From positions 68,979-111,996 of the forward strand of contig NZ_JYHV01000024.1 of NCBI RefSeq assembly GCF_000952685.1: a stretch of 43,018 nucleotides of DNA, read 5' to 3'. Made by a program: the position numbers and the translations under genes. Below the pieces are notes generated by a model, which had not been told where the DNA came from, searched no databases, and saw only the letters and a list, made by a program, of their open reading frames with translations. How positions within the stretch are numbered: the stretch's first letter is position 1; every line of letters begins with the position of its first letter. Origin of the DNA: Stutzerimonas stutzeri (lineage in GTDB: Bacteria > Pseudomonadota > Gammaproteobacteria > Pseudomonadales > Pseudomonadaceae). Shown here in pieces: positions 25,483 to 35,108 of the stretch.

Positions 25483-26499
25483 ATGGATCTCGTCGTTGCC
25501 CGCCCCGAAGGTCTCTACTGTCCACCCGGTGATTTCTACATCGATCCCTGGCGGCCGGTAGAGCGCGCCGTCATCACCCATGCCCACGGCGATCACGCGC
25601 GTTGGGGCATGGACCATTACCTGGCCTCCAGCGACAGCGAAGGCATCCTGCGCTCGCGCATCGCCGCCGACATGCCGCTACAGACGCTGGCCTACGGCGA
25701 ATCCATCGAGCATCACGGAGTGAAGCTCAGCTTCCACCCAGCCGGCCACGTGCTCGGCTCGGCCCAGGTGCGGTTGGAGTACAAGGGCGAAGTCTGGGTC
25801 GCCTCGGGCGATTACAAGGTGGAGCCGGACGGGACCTGCGCGCCCTTCGAGCCGGTGCGCTGCCATACGTTCATCACCGAATCGACCTTCGGCCTGCCGA
25901 TCTACAAATGGCCCGCGCAAGCCGAAGTATTCCGCGAGATCAACGACTGGTGGCGCGCCAACGCCGCCGCGGGCCGGCCGAGCGTGCTGTTCTGCTACGC
26001 CTTCGGCAAGGCGCAACGGATCCTTCATGGGCTGGATGAAACCATCGGCACCATCGTCGTCCATGGCGCCGTCGAGCCGCTGAACAAGGTATACCGCGAG
26101 GGCGGCGTCTATCTGCCATCCACCGTGTATGCCGGCGACCTGAAAAAAGGCGATCCGCGGCTCAAGCAGGCGCTCGTCCTCGCCCCGCCCTCTGCCGGTG
26201 GCAGTACCTGGATGCGCCGTTTCGGCGACTACGCCGATGCCTTCGCCAGCGGCTGGATGATGCTGCGTGGCACCCGCCGCCGGCGCGGCGTGGATCGCGG
26301 CTTCGTGCTGTCCGACCATGCCGACTGGCCCGGCCTGCTCTGGGCCATCGAGCAGACCGGCGCCGAGCGGGTGATGGTGACCCACGGCTCGGTGCCGGTG
26401 CTGGTGCGCTATCTGCGTGAGATACGAGGGCTCGATGCCCAGGCCTTCGAGACCGAATACGGGGAAGAAGACGACGCGAATACCCAGGAGGCTGAATGA
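25483..26499 (+). CDS. Ligase-associated DNA exonuclease (MBL fold)
   Basis: A 338-residue metallo-beta-lactamase-fold nuclease of the kind encoded with ATP-dependent DNA ligases. The zinc motif HAHGDH (H33, H35, D37, H38) is intact, and GHVLGSAQV, with a conserved C-terminal LSDHADW, completes the site of the CPSF/SNM1-like group. The start is uncertain: ATG 25483 gives MDLVVARPEGLYCPPG, the usual family opening, while GTG 25471 adds four residues. Neither has a clear ribosome binding site. The ligase gene follows after 67 nt. The family is believed to process DNA ends before ligation. Confidence 0.9.
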   Translation: MDLVVARPEGLYCPPGDFYIDPWRPVERAVITHAHGDHARWGMDHYLASSDSEGILRSRIAADMPLQTLAYGESIEHHGVKLSFHPAGHVLGSAQVRLEYKGEVWVASGDYKVEPDGTCAPFEPVRCHTFITESTFGLPIYKWPAQAEVFREINDWWRANAAAGRPSVLFCYAFGKAQRILHGLDETIGTIVVHGAVEPLNKVYREGGVYLPSTVYAGDLKKGDPRLKQALVLAPPSAGGSTWMRRFGDYADAFASGWMMLRGTRRRRGVDRGFVLSDHADWPGLLWAIEQTGAERVMVTHGSVPVLVRYLREIRGLDAQAFETEYGEEDDANTQEAE

Positions 26500-26566
26500 C
26501 CCACCTGCTCTATTCGCGCTATCCGCATAGCGAGTCCGCTCAGGCGTCCCCTGAAGGCGGCTGCCG

Positions 26567-28276
26567 ATGAAAGCCTTCGCCACCCTCTACAGCCGTCTCG
26601 ATGCCACCACCTCGAGCAACGCCAAGCTGGCGGCCATGCGCGACTACTTCCGCGAAGCCGACCCCGCCGATGCGGCCTGGGCCGTCTATTTCCTGGCCGG
26701 CGGCCGGCCGCGTCAGCTGGTGCCGACCCGCGTGCTGCGCGAGACCGCGATGCAGGCCTCGGGGTTGCCGGAGTGGTTGTTCGAGGAGAGTTACCAGGCA
26801 GTCGGCGACATGGCCGAAACCATTTCGCTGTTGATTCCCGAAACCCAGCACAGCTCGGGCGACGGACTCGCGGTGTGGATGCAGGACAAATTGCTGCCCC
26901 TACGCGGCCTGCCGCCGGAGGAATTGGCGGAACGCCTGCCAATGCTCTGGGCGCAGCTGGACCGACTTAGCTTGATGGTCTGCATCAAGCTGATCACCGG
27001 CGCGTTCCGTGTCGGCGTTTCCAAACTGCTGGTGACGCGGGCGCTCGCCTCGCTGGTCGATCTCGATCCTAAACGCGTGGCGCAGCGGCTGGTGGGCTAC
27101 ACCGACCTGTCTCACCGCCCTAGCGCCGAGGGCTACCTGGCGCTGATCGCCGACGAGTCCGAACACGAACATGCGCAACGCGGCGGCCAACCCTATCCCT
27201 TCTTTCTCGCTCATTCGCTGCAGGCACCGGTCGAAGAGTTCGACACCCTGCTCGGCCCGCCGGAGAACTGGCTCGTCGAGTGGAAGTGGGACGGCATCCG
27301 CGCCCAGCTGGTCAAGCGCGACGGGCAGATATGGATCTGGTCGCGCGGCGAGGAGCTGGTCAGCGATCGCTTTCCGGAACTGTGCGAGCTGGCCGACGGC
27401 CTGCCGGACGGCACGGTGATCGACGGGGAAATCCTGGTCTGGAAGCATGTCCCCGACGCGTCGCCGAACGAGTTGTTCGACGTCCACCAAGGCCAGCCGG
27501 CAGGTGGCTCAGAGCGATTCGGCGTGCAGCCGTTCGCCCTGCTGCAACAACGCATCGGCCGCAAGAACCTCACCGCCAAGGTGCTGCAAGACGCGCCGGT
27601 CGCCGTGCTCGCCTACGACCTGCTGGAATGGCAGGGCGATGACTGGCGACAACGCCCGCTGCGCGAGCGCCGACAGCGACTCGAGGCGGTGGTCGAGCAA
27701 TGCCCCAACCCGCGGCTGATGACCTCACCACGGGTAGAAGGTAGCGACTGGCCTGACCTGGCCCGCCAGCGCGAGGCCTCACGCGCCCTGGGCGTCGAAG
27801 GCATGATGATCAAGGCGCTCGCGGCGCAGTACGGTGTCGGCCGTACCAAGGACGTCGGCGTCTGGTTGAAATGGAAGATCGATCCCTATTCCATCGATGC
27901 CGTGTTGATCTACGCCCAGCGCGGTCATGGGCGTCGCGCCAGCCTTTATACCGATTACACCTTTGCCGTGTGGGACGGCGAGCCGGGCGATCCCGAGCGC
28001 AAGCTGGTACCGTTCGCCAAGGCCTATTCGGGTCTCACCGACGAAGAGATGCGCAAGGTCGACGCCATCGTGCGCAAGACCACCGTGGAGAAATTCGGCC
28101 CGGTACGCAGCGTGACGCCGACCTTGGTGTTCGAACTCGGCTTCGAAGGCATTGCCGCCAGCAGCCGTCATAAGAGCGGCATCGCCGTCCGCTTTCCACG
28201 CATGCTGCGCTGGCGCCTGGACAAGCCGGTGGACGAGGCGGATAGCCTGGAGACGTTGAAGGAATTGCTCGGATGA
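26567..28276 (+). CDS. Cisplatin/damage-associated ATP-dependent DNA ligase
   Basis: A 569-residue ATP-dependent DNA ligase. It has an N-terminal DNA-binding domain (about residues 1-190), a nucleotidyltransferase domain with the adenylated Lys at K240 (EWKWDGIRAQ), motif III-like DGEIL, motif IV VEGMMIK and motif V WLKWKI, and a C-terminal OB domain ending near WRLDKPVDEADSL. All catalytic motifs are intact. The housekeeping ligase would be a separate NAD-dependent enzyme elsewhere. The linked exonuclease, helicase and phosphoesterase make this the four-gene ligase-associated repair set known in many proteobacteria. GAAGGCGG precedes the start at 26567. Confidence 0.94.
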   Translation: MKAFATLYSRLDATTSSNAKLAAMRDYFREADPADAAWAVYFLAGGRPRQLVPTRVLRETAMQASGLPEWLFEESYQAVGDMAETISLLIPETQHSSGDGLAVWMQDKLLPLRGLPPEELAERLPMLWAQLDRLSLMVCIKLITGAFRVGVSKLLVTRALASLVDLDPKRVAQRLVGYTDLSHRPSAEGYLALIADESEHEHAQRGGQPYPFFLAHSLQAPVEEFDTLLGPPENWLVEWKWDGIRAQLVKRDGQIWIWSRGEELVSDRFPELCELADGLPDGTVIDGEILVWKHVPDASPNELFDVHQGQPAGGSERFGVQPFALLQQRIGRKNLTAKVLQDAPVAVLAYDLLEWQGDDWRQRPLRERRQRLEAVVEQCPNPRLMTSPRVEGSDWPDLARQREASRALGVEGMMIKALAAQYGVGRTKDVGVWLKWKIDPYSIDAVLIYAQRGHGRRASLYTDYTFAVWDGEPGDPERKLVPFAKAYSGLTDEEMRKVDAIVRKTTVEKFGPVRSVTPTLVFELGFEGIAASSRHKSGIAVRFPRMLRWRLDKPVDEADSLETLKELLG

Positions 28277-28318
28277 GCAACTGCCGGCAATGCTCGCCTA
28301 GGTCTGCGAACCGTGCTT

Positions 28319-28378
28319 CGATGGGTTTCACCCATCGCCGCGCGCCAATTGAGCGTCCCCACGCTCCCGTACGGGAGC
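28319..28378. repeat. Palindromes between ligase and helicase genes
   Basis: CGATGGGT TTC ACCCATCG (28319-28337, 8-bp stem) and the perfect 16-bp palindrome GCTCCCGTACGGGAGC (28363-28378) lie in the 136-nt gap after the ligase gene. No T tract follows. The first resembles palindromes seen in stutzeri-type intergenic repeats. They may attenuate or separate transcription of the two halves of the repair cluster. Confidence 0.55.
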
Positions 28379-28412
28379 AATTACCAACCGTACCCTTTGC
28401 GCGGCGCCACCC

Positions 28413-31016
28413 ATGCCGTTAAAAGCACCAACCCTGCCCGAATTCTGGTTCGGCAGCCGAGGCTGGCAGCCTTTCGCGTTCCAGCAGGAGGTATGGCAGG
28501 CCGTGCAGAACGGCGAATCCGGTCTGCTCCACGCCACGACCGGGTCCGGAAAAACCTACGCGGTCTGGCTCGGTGCGCTGAATAGATTCGCCGCCGCGCC
28601 GAATGCTAAAAACGAACCGCTGAAGAAGACCGCACCTTCGGACCAGCCCGCGCCCCTGACCGTGCTTTGGATCACGCCAATGCGGGCGCTGGCGGCCGAC
28701 ACCGCCCGCGCGCTGCAAGCGCCGCTGGACGATCTGGGCATCAATTGGCGCGTGGGCCTGCGCACCGGTGATACCGCCAGCACCGAGCGTGCCCGCCAGA
28801 GCCGACGGCTACCCAGTGCACTGGTCACCACCCCGGAAAGCCTGACGCTGTTGCTCACCCGCGCTGATGCCCGTCAGGCCTTTGCCGGCTTGCGCATGCT
28901 GGTGGTAGACGAGTGGCACGAGCTACTCGGCAACAAACGCGGCGTCCAGCTGCAACTGGCGCTGGCCCGGCTGCGCCGCTGGATGCCAGAGCTGATCGTC
29001 TGGGGCCTCTCCGCGACGCTGGGCAATCAGCCGCACGCGCTGGACGTCCTGCTGCACCCCGGGAAGGGTCGGCTGGTGCAGGGCAAGGTCGACAAGGAGC
29101 TGCACGTCGACACCCTGCTTCCGCCGAGCATCGAGCGCTTCCCCTGGGCCGGCCATCTCGGCCTGCGCATGCTACCGCAGGTGGTTGAGGAGATTGACTC
29201 GGCCGCCACCTCTTTGGTCTTCACTAACACCCGTTCGCAGTCGGAGCTCTGGTACCAGGCAATTCTCGATGCGCGCCCGGACTGGGCCGGGTTGATCGCC
29301 CTGCACCACGGCTCGCTGGCACGCGAGGTACGCGACTGGGTCGAGCAGGGCCTCAAGCAGGGCGCGTTGAAGGCCGTGGTCTGCACCTCCAGCTTGGATT
29401 TGGGCGTGGATTTCTTGCCGGTCGAGCGAGTGCTGCAGATCGGCTCTCCCAAAGGAGTAGCGCGGCTGATGCAACGCGCCGGCCGTTCCGGTCACGCGCC
29501 GGGACGGGCCTCTCGAGTCACCCTGGTGCCGACCCACAGCTTCGAGGTGGTGGAGGCCGCTGCGGCCAAGGTCGCGGTTGCCGAACGACGGATCGAGGCA
29601 CGCAGCGCGCCGCATCGGCCGCTGGACGTGCTGGTGCAACACCTGGTCAGCATGGCGCTGGGCGGCGGTTTTCGTCCCGACGACTTATTCGCCGAAGTCC
29701 GACAAGCCTGGTCCTATCGCGAACTGGACGACTCGCAATGGCAATGGGCACTGGCCTTCGTCCGCCACGGCGGGCACTCGCTAACGGCTTACCCGGACTA
29801 TCAACGGGTCGAACCGGACGAAACGGGCCTATGGAAGGTCCCCAGTCGGCGTGTCGCGCTCCGCCATCGGATGAGCATCGGCACCATCGTCAGCGATGCC
29901 AGCCTGACGGTGAAATTCTGGGCCAAGGGTGGCAGCGGCCGCGCCTTGGGGACCATCGAAGAGGGCTTCATTGCCCGCCTGCGCCCCGGCGACAACTTCC
30001 TGTTTGCCGGCCGGCTGTTGGAGTTGGTGCGGGTCGAGAACATGACCGCCTACGTCAGCCGCGCCACGGGCAGGAAAGCCGCCGTGCCGCGCTGGAATGG
30101 TGGCCGCATGCCGCTATCCAGCGAACTCGCCGATGCCGTGGTCGAGCAGCTCGGCGCCGCCTCGCGTGGGGAGTTCGCGAACGACGAGATGCGTCTGGTA
30201 GAGCCGTTGCTGCGGGTTCAGATGGGCTGGTCAACCCTGCCGACCGAAACCACGCTGCTGGCTGAGGTAATGAAGTCCCGCGAGGGCTGGCACCTGTTTC
30301 TTTACCCGTTCGCGGGACGTCACGTGCATCTGGGGCTTGCCAGTTTGCTGGCCTGGCGCATGGGTCAGCGGCAGCCCGTGACCTTTTCCATCGCGGTGAA
30401 CGACTATGGCTTCGAGTTGCTCTCGGCGACCGAAGTGGACTGGCAGCACTGGCTGACCCCGACCTTGTTCAGTCGGGACGATCTGCTGCATGACGTACTC
30501 GCCAGCCTCAACGCCGGCGAACTGGCGCGCCGGCGTTTTCGCGAAATCGCCCGCATCGCCGGGCTGGTGTTTTCCGGTTATCCCGGCGCGCAGAAAAGCG
30601 CGCGGCAACTGCAGGCTTCCAGCGGACTGTTCTTCGATGTGTTCCGTCAGTACGACCCAAGCAATCTGCTACTGACCCAGGCCGAGGAAGAAGTGCTGCG
30701 CCAGGAACTGGAAGTCGAGCGACTGGAACACACACTAACGCGGCTGCAGCAGCGCCGGCTGGATATTCATCCGGTCAGGCGCACCACACCTTTGGCGTTC
30801 CCGCTGATGGTCGAGCGGTTCCGCGAAAGCATGAGCTCGGAGAAGCTGGCCGATCGCATTCGGCGGATGGTCGCCGAGCTGGACAAGGCCGCAGGGCCAG
30901 GCGGCTATCAGCCGGAAGCGAATGCCCAGATCGCGGTTGAACGCGAAACCAACCCGAAGCGCAAGCCGCGCAAGACCAAGGACGGAACGCCCCGATTGAA
31001 AAAGGCGAAACCATAG
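28413..31016 (+). CDS. Ligase-associated DEXH-box helicase (Lhr-core type)
   Basis: An 867-residue superfamily-2 helicase. Walker A is GSGKT (44-48) in [10 protein letters not shown], motif II is DEWH (D166), motif III is LSATL, and motif VI reads [11 protein letters not shown]. The C-terminal half contains the winged-helix and Lhr-type domains, and the last 60 residues are Lys/Arg-rich. This is the shorter Lhr-core form that accompanies ATP-dependent ligase genes. It would unwind DNA, or DNA:RNA hybrids, at damage sites. The start at 28413 has no clear ribosome binding site. Third gene of the repair cluster. Confidence 0.93.
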   Translation: MPLKAPTLPEFWFGSRGWQPFAFQQEVWQAVQNGESGLLHATTGSGKTYAVWLGALNRFAAAPNAKNEPLKKTAPSDQPAPLTVLWITPMRALAADTARALQAPLDDLGINWRVGLRTGDTASTERARQSRRLPSALVTTPESLTLLLTRADARQAFAGLRMLVVDEWHELLGNKRGVQLQLALARLRRWMPELIVWGLSATLGNQPHALDVLLHPGKGRLVQGKVDKELHVDTLLPPSIERFPWAGHLGLRMLPQVVEEIDSAATSLVFTNTRSQSELWYQAILDARPDWAGLIALHHGSLAREVRDWVEQGLKQGALKAVVCTSSLDLGVDFLPVERVLQIGSPKGVARLMQRAGRSGHAPGRASRVTLVPTHSFEVVEAAAAKVAVAERRIEARSAPHRPLDVLVQHLVSMALGGGFRPDDLFAEVRQAWSYRELDDSQWQWALAFVRHGGHSLTAYPDYQRVEPDETGLWKVPSRRVALRHRMSIGTIVSDASLTVKFWAKGGSGRALGTIEEGFIARLRPGDNFLFAGRLLELVRVENMTAYVSRATGRKAAVPRWNGGRMPLSSELADAVVEQLGAASRGEFANDEMRLVEPLLRVQMGWSTLPTETTLLAEVMKSREGWHLFLYPFAGRHVHLGLASLLAWRMGQRQPVTFSIAVNDYGFELLSATEVDWQHWLTPTLFSRDDLLHDVLASLNAGELARRRFREIARIAGLVFSGYPGAQKSARQLQASSGLFFDVFRQYDPSNLLLTQAEEEVLRQELEVERLEHTLTRLQQRRLDIHPVRRTTPLAFPLMVERFRESMSSEKLADRIRRMVAELDKAAGPGGYQPEANAQIAVERETNPKRKPRKTKDGTPRLKKAKP

Positions 31017-31114
31017 CCTGCCGCGAAAAACAGCCCTGCACCCGGATTGGTGGGAGGCGCGCCCGTGCCGCAGATGCATGGGAACACGCGCAAGCCCGCG
31101 ATAGACTTGCTTGC

Positions 31115-31771
31115 ATGACCCCACACCTGCCCATTGAGCTGGAACAGACCGAGCTCTGGTTGCTCGCCGACAAGGCCATCTACTGGCCAGAACGCCAGAC
31201 GCTGCTGATCGCCGACATCCACTTCGGCAAGGCCGCCGCGTATCGTCGTCTCGGACAGCCAGTGCCGCATGGCACCACACAAACCAATCTGCTGCGGCTC
31301 GACGCGCTGCTGGCGCGCTACCCATGCCATCAGCTGATATTTCTCGGCGACTTCCTGCACGCGCCGGAATCCCAGACGCCCGCCGTCCTGGCGCAACTCC
31401 AGCATTGGCGCGCCAGTCATCCTGAACTCGCTATCACGCTGATTCGCGGCAACCATGATCGGCGTGCCGGTGATCCGCCAGCGTATCTCGACCTGACCGT
31501 CGTCCCCGAACCGCTGCTGCTCGGCCCTTTCGCGCTGCAGCATGAGCCCGACCCGCACGCCACTCACCACGTGCTGGCCGGTCATCTGCACCCGGCTTTC
31601 CGCCTCACTGGGCGTGGGCGCCAGCACCTGCGCCTGCCCTGCTTCTGCATCGGCGAGCGGGTGAGCCTGCTTCCCGCGTTTGGCGATTTCACCGGAATGA
31701 TGGAAGTCGGCGCAAACGCGGGTCGGCGTCTGTTTGTGGTTGGGGATAACAGCGTGTGGCGAGTGGCTTGA
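31115..31771 (+). CDS. pdeM: Ligase-associated metallophosphoesterase PdeM
   Basis: A 218-residue calcineurin-like phosphoesterase with the full two-metal site: DIH (D34, H36), GDFLH (D79), GNHD (N113-D115) and GHLHP near residue 155. PdeM-type proteins are encoded beside lhr and ligase genes and are described as DNA-damage-response endonucleases or exonucleases. The gene ends 7 nt from the convergent small gene at 31779. A 98-nt gap separates it from the helicase gene. The ribosome binding site is weak. Confidence 0.9.
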   Translation: MTPHLPIELEQTELWLLADKAIYWPERQTLLIADIHFGKAAAYRRLGQPVPHGTTQTNLLRLDALLARYPCHQLIFLGDFLHAPESQTPAVLAQLQHWRASHPELAITLIRGNHDRRAGDPPAYLDLTVVPEPLLLGPFALQHEPDPHATHHVLAGHLHPAFRLTGRGRQHLRLPCFCIGERVSLLPAFGDFTGMMEVGANAGRRLFVVGDNSVWRVA

Positions 31772-31778
31772 CCGGCAA

Positions 31779-32012
31779 TCAGGCCTGCGAAATACCGGTT
31801 ACGGTGATACCAAAGCGCTCGGCCAAGCGTGTGGCCGGTGTTTCCTCTATATCCGGATCATGCTCGTAAGCATCGTCCTCTCCGGCATAGTCCAATTCGG
31901 CCTTTTGCGTAACCAGCGCTACCGCCTCGTCGATATCCGGCTGGTGATCGGATTCGGTTCGGAGGATGGAAGTGTTGCCGTCTTTGCTGTACGCGATGAT
32001 CCAAGTTGTCAT
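31779..32012 (-). CDS. Small acidic hypothetical protein
   Basis: A 77-residue acidic protein (many Asp and Glu in the middle) beginning MTTWIIAYSKDGNTS. I do not recognise a family and see no signal peptide, membrane segment or metal motif. The start at 32012 is supported by a strong GAAGAGGGGG ribosome binding site 5-6 nt upstream. The longer ORF to 32042 would start upstream of it. It is divergent from the esterase-family gene, sharing a 182-nt promoter region with it. Confidence 0.65.
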   Translation of the reverse strand: MTTWIIAYSKDGNTSILRTESDHQPDIDEAVALVTQKAELDYAGEDDAYEHDPDIEETPATRLAERFGITVTGISQA

Positions 32013-32194
32013 GGATGCCCCCTCTTCTAGCGCCTTCGGCAATTCGTTCGCCGATATCGGCGTCGCTTTGTTTAGAGACTAGCCCGTCGTGTTCGGTTCT
32101 GCCGCTTATGCTTGATTCGGACGACCTGCCGAACGGTCTGAACAGGGCCTTAGAGCGTAGGTCATCGGTAGAGAGGAGAACAGGAGACGAGGCC

Positions 32195-33526
32195 ATGATT
32201 CGATCACGCCCAAGGTCTACCGAGACGACCGAGGAACAACTGGTTGAACTGCTGCGTCACCATGCGACGCCGCTGCCTGCGATCGACGACCCGGCGTTTG
32301 CGGCGCACTTCGACGCGTTCGCCGACGCCCGGGTCGTACTGATCGGTGAGGCCAGCCACGGCACTTCGGAGTTTTACCGCGCCCGAGCCGCCATTACCCG
32401 ACGGCTGGTCGAGCACCACGGTTTCAACATCATCGCCGCCGAAGCGGACTGGCCGGATGCGGCGAAGATCGACCGCTACGTACGCCACCAACAGCCACCG
32501 AGCTGGGTCGAGGAAGGTTTCAAGCGCTTCCCAACCTGGATGTGGCGCAACCAGGAAGTCGCCGATTTCGCCGGTTGGTTGCGCAGTCACAACGAAGCCC
32601 TGGCACTCGAGCGACGCGTGGAGTTTCGCGGCCTGGACGTTTACAGCCTCGGCTCCTCGATCCGGGAAGTGCTGGACTACCTCGACCGCGTCGATCCGCA
32701 GGCTGCCAGCGCTGCGCGCCGCCGCTATGGTTGCCTCAGCCCCTGGCATGAAGAGCCGGCCATCTACGGCCATCAGGTGATGCTCGGCGAGCCGTCCTGT
32801 GAGGACGCGGTGGTCGAGCAATTGCGTGCGCTGCTCGATCAGCGGCTGCAATACCTTGAACGGGACGGCGCCAGCTTCTTCAATGCCGAGCGCAACGCCC
32901 GCGTGGTACTCGCTGCGGAGCAGTACTACCGGGCCATGTACCAGGGCTCGGCAGAATCCTGGAACCTGCGCGACCGGCACATGTTCGACACCCTCCGCGC
33001 ATTGCTGGAGCACCGTGGCGCCGATGCCAAGGCTGTGGTCTGGGCGCACAACTCGCATATAGGCAATGCCGCCGCAACATCCATGGGCTGGGGCGGCGAG
33101 TTCAATATCGGTGAGCTGTGCCGTACGGCCTTCGGGCGCGACGCGTTGCTGATCGGCATGGCCACCGATCGCGGCGAGGTGGCGGCTGCGGACAACTGGG
33201 ACGAGCCGATGCAACTCAAGCAGGTCCGCCCGTCGCGCCCGGATAGTTGGGAGCAGCTGTTCCTGCGCACCGGTATCGCAGCGTCACTGACCAGCTGGCG
33301 CGACGATGCGCCGTTGCGCCAGGCCCTAGCCAGGCCGCGTCTGGAGCGAGCCATCGGCGTGATCTACCGTCCGGCGACCGAACGCCAGAGCCATTATTTC
33401 CAGGCCATACTGTCTGAACAGTTCGACGCCCTGATCTGGCTAGAGCAGACCACCGCGGTGACGCCGATCGGCCCTCAGCAGATCGACGATGAAATCGTTC
33501 CGGATACCTACCCATTCGGAGAGTGA
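32195..33526 (+). CDS. Erythromycin-esterase-family protein
   Basis: A 443-residue protein of the erythromycin esterase family (PF05139), a retaining-type hydrolase fold. The signature GEASHGTSEFY carries E52 and the catalytic-type H55, and VWAHNSHIGNA carries a further His pair. The protein is somewhat longer than Ere resistance enzymes. It lies with a phosphoribosyltransferase and is chromosomal, so macrolide resistance is not implied; most such chromosomal members have unknown substrates. The start at 32195 is supported by GGAGACGAGG upstream; the ORF to 32006 adds 63 residues of no family likeness. The PRTase gene follows after 3 nt. Confidence 0.85.
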   Translation: MIRSRPRSTETTEEQLVELLRHHATPLPAIDDPAFAAHFDAFADARVVLIGEASHGTSEFYRARAAITRRLVEHHGFNIIAAEADWPDAAKIDRYVRHQQPPSWVEEGFKRFPTWMWRNQEVADFAGWLRSHNEALALERRVEFRGLDVYSLGSSIREVLDYLDRVDPQAASAARRRYGCLSPWHEEPAIYGHQVMLGEPSCEDAVVEQLRALLDQRLQYLERDGASFFNAERNARVVLAAEQYYRAMYQGSAESWNLRDRHMFDTLRALLEHRGADAKAVVWAHNSHIGNAAATSMGWGGEFNIGELCRTAFGRDALLIGMATDRGEVAAADNWDEPMQLKQVRPSRPDSWEQLFLRTGIAASLTSWRDDAPLRQALARPRLERAIGVIYRPATERQSHYFQAILSEQFDALIWLEQTTAVTPIGPQQIDDEIVPDTYPFGE

Positions 33527-33529
33527 GTC

Positions 33530-34255
33530 ATGCGTGCGTACATGTCTGAATCCCATCTATTTCGCGACCGCAGCCATGCCGGCCAGGAACTGGCCGAAGC
33601 ACTGCAGCACTTGGCCGACCTGAAACCGCTGGTGCTCGCCCTACCCCGAGGCGGCGTCCCAGTTGCCTTCGAGGTGGCGCGTATCCTACAGGCACCGCTC
33701 GATCTGGTGCTGGTGCGAAAGATTGGTGCGCCCGGCAATGAGGAGTTGGCACTGGGCGCCGTGGTCGACGGCGCAGAACCGAAATGGGTCATCAATCAGG
33801 AGTTGTTCAACCAGATCGCACCACCCCCCAACTGGTTCGAGAAGGAAATGCAGCACCAACTCGCGGAACTGGAGCGCCGTCGCCAACGTTACTGTGGCGA
33901 GCGAGCCGCACCTGCGCTTAACGGCCGCTGCGTGATAGTCATCGACGACGGCGTCGCCACGGGCGCGACCGTGAGAGCTGCGCTGAAGGGACTGAAGCAA
34001 TCGAGCCCCAGCAAAATCGTGCTCGCCGTGCCCGTGGGGCCGCGTGAGGAAATCGAGATGCTGAGAACGGAGGTGGACGAATTGGTCTGCCTGGCGATGC
34101 CCGAACCATTCATCGGTGTCGGCCGCCATTACGGTGACTTCGATCAGACGAGTGACGAGCAGGTCGTCGACCTGCTCGCGCGCGCTCAGGCCTTCGCTAC
34201 CGACACGCCGGAGGCAAGTACGGGAAGTCAAGCCACCGGAGCGGGCGGCGGCTGA
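33530..34255 (+). CDS. Type I phosphoribosyltransferase-domain protein
   Basis: A 241-residue protein with a PRTase fold. The PRPP-binding loop VIVIDDGVATGATV (about residues 135-148) is complete, and ALPRGGVPVAFEVA near residue 37 and LVRKIGAPGNEELALGAV form the preceding substrate region. This PRTase subgroup is recurrently found adjacent to, or fused with, erythromycin-esterase or dienelactone-hydrolase domains. The substrate is not known. GGAGAGTGAG precedes the start at 33530, 3 nt after the esterase stop. The Gly-rich end overlaps the 53-residue gene on the other strand by 28 nt. Confidence 0.85.
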   Translation: MRAYMSESHLFRDRSHAGQELAEALQHLADLKPLVLALPRGGVPVAFEVARILQAPLDLVLVRKIGAPGNEELALGAVVDGAEPKWVINQELFNQIAPPPNWFEKEMQHQLAELERRRQRYCGERAAPALNGRCVIVIDDGVATGATVRAALKGLKQSSPSKIVLAVPVGPREEIEMLRTEVDELVCLAMPEPFIGVGRHYGDFDQTSDEQVVDLLARAQAFATDTPEASTGSQATGAGGG

Positions 34256-34389
34256 TCCGGAATGGTCGGCTCGCCCGGCTCACTCGGTAGATCCGGTACA
34301 CCGGGCTCTTCCGGATCGCCTGGCACGCCATTGGCCTGCAGGTCGAACCCGTCCAACGGGTCCGCATAACGGATGGATGCATTTCCCAT
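34228..34389 (-). CDS. Proline-rich 53-residue protein (too short for usual ORF cut-off)
   Basis: Translation of the minus strand from ATG at 34387-34389 gives a 53-residue open frame to TGA at 34228-34230. The protein begins MGNASIRYADPLDGFDLQ and then is a Pro/Glu/Asp-rich tail (PGDPEEPGVPDLPSEPGEP and similar), ending PPPAPVA. An excellent ribosome binding site, GGAGGG at 34397-34402, lies 7 nt upstream. The composition is unusual but regular, with Pro in nearly every third position of the tail. The function is unknown. It overlaps the end of the phosphoribosyltransferase gene convergently by 28 nt. No membrane segment. Confidence 0.65.
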   Translation of the reverse strand: MGNASIRYADPLDGFDLQANGVPGDPEEPGVPDLPSEPGEPTIPDQPPPAPVA

Positions 34390-34496
34390 GTCGTTGCCCT
34401 CCACTACATTTGGCCGGCAGTTCCGGCTGGTCTATATCAGTAGAGGGCGCGTCATCGGGTTCGATCCGTCCATCTGTCGGACGTGATGGCCAGGTA

Positions 34497-35036
34497 TTAC
34501 CACATCAGATCATCAGGGATCTGGTAGGCGGCGTAAGGATCGTCCGCATCCGGGGCTTCGGTCTGGGTATTGAGCTGCACGATGCGGCGCGGGTCGCGTT
34601 CTTGAATCTTCAGCGCCGCCTCGCGCGGGATCACCTCGTAACCACCTCCGTGGCGGACGATGGCCAGCGAGCCGCTGGACAGCTTGTCACGCATCAGTTT
34701 GTTCACCGAGAGGCGTTTGACCTTCTTGTCGTCGACGAAGTTGTAGTAATCCTCGGTGGTCAGCTTGGGCAGGCGGCTGGTTTCGATCAGTTGCTTGATC
34801 TGCGCGGTACGGGCTTTCTGCGCGGCTTTTTCCTGCTGCTGACGGTTCAGCTCTTGATCGCGGGCGAGCTTTTCAGCCTGGGCCTTGAGTGCCGCTTCAC
34901 GCTGAGAGTCATCCTTTTCGATCTGGCCTTTCTTCACCAGGCGTTGCTGTTTCTGCTGCTGCTTGCCGGCCTGCTTGGCCTGCTTCTCATTGACCAGCCC
35001 GGCTTTGAGCAGCTGATCGCGAAGGGAAAGACTCAT
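34497..35036 (-). CDS. DUF2058 (YaiL-type) protein
   Basis: A 179-residue cytoplasmic protein opening MSLSLRDQLLKAGLVNEKQ, the recognisable start of DUF2058. A highly charged Lys/Gln-rich coiled-coil region spans about residues 20-80, and the C-terminal domain contains RLPKLTTEDYYNFVDDKKVK and GGYEVIPREAALKIQERD. A role in RNA or nucleoid binding is possible from the composition but unproven. The ribosome binding site is weak (AGACGAG about 12 nt upstream). It lies downstream of mazG on the same strand. Confidence 0.88.
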   Translation of the reverse strand: MSLSLRDQLLKAGLVNEKQAKQAGKQQQKQQRLVKKGQIEKDDSQREAALKAQAEKLARDQELNRQQQEKAAQKARTAQIKQLIETSRLPKLTTEDYYNFVDDKKVKRLSVNKLMRDKLSSGSLAIVRHGGGYEVIPREAALKIQERDPRRIVQLNTQTEAPDADDPYAAYQIPDDLMW

Positions 35037-35108
35037 GTGTCGGCTCGTCTCGTGATGAATTCAAAATGGACGCAGGTAAACATGCGTAATGGCGCTGGAG
35101 CGCATTGT

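Noticed and set aside
32195..33526. Macrolide resistance gene
   Set aside because: It belongs to the broader esterase family but sits in a chromosomal pair with a PRTase, with no mobile element, so resistance cannot be claimed.
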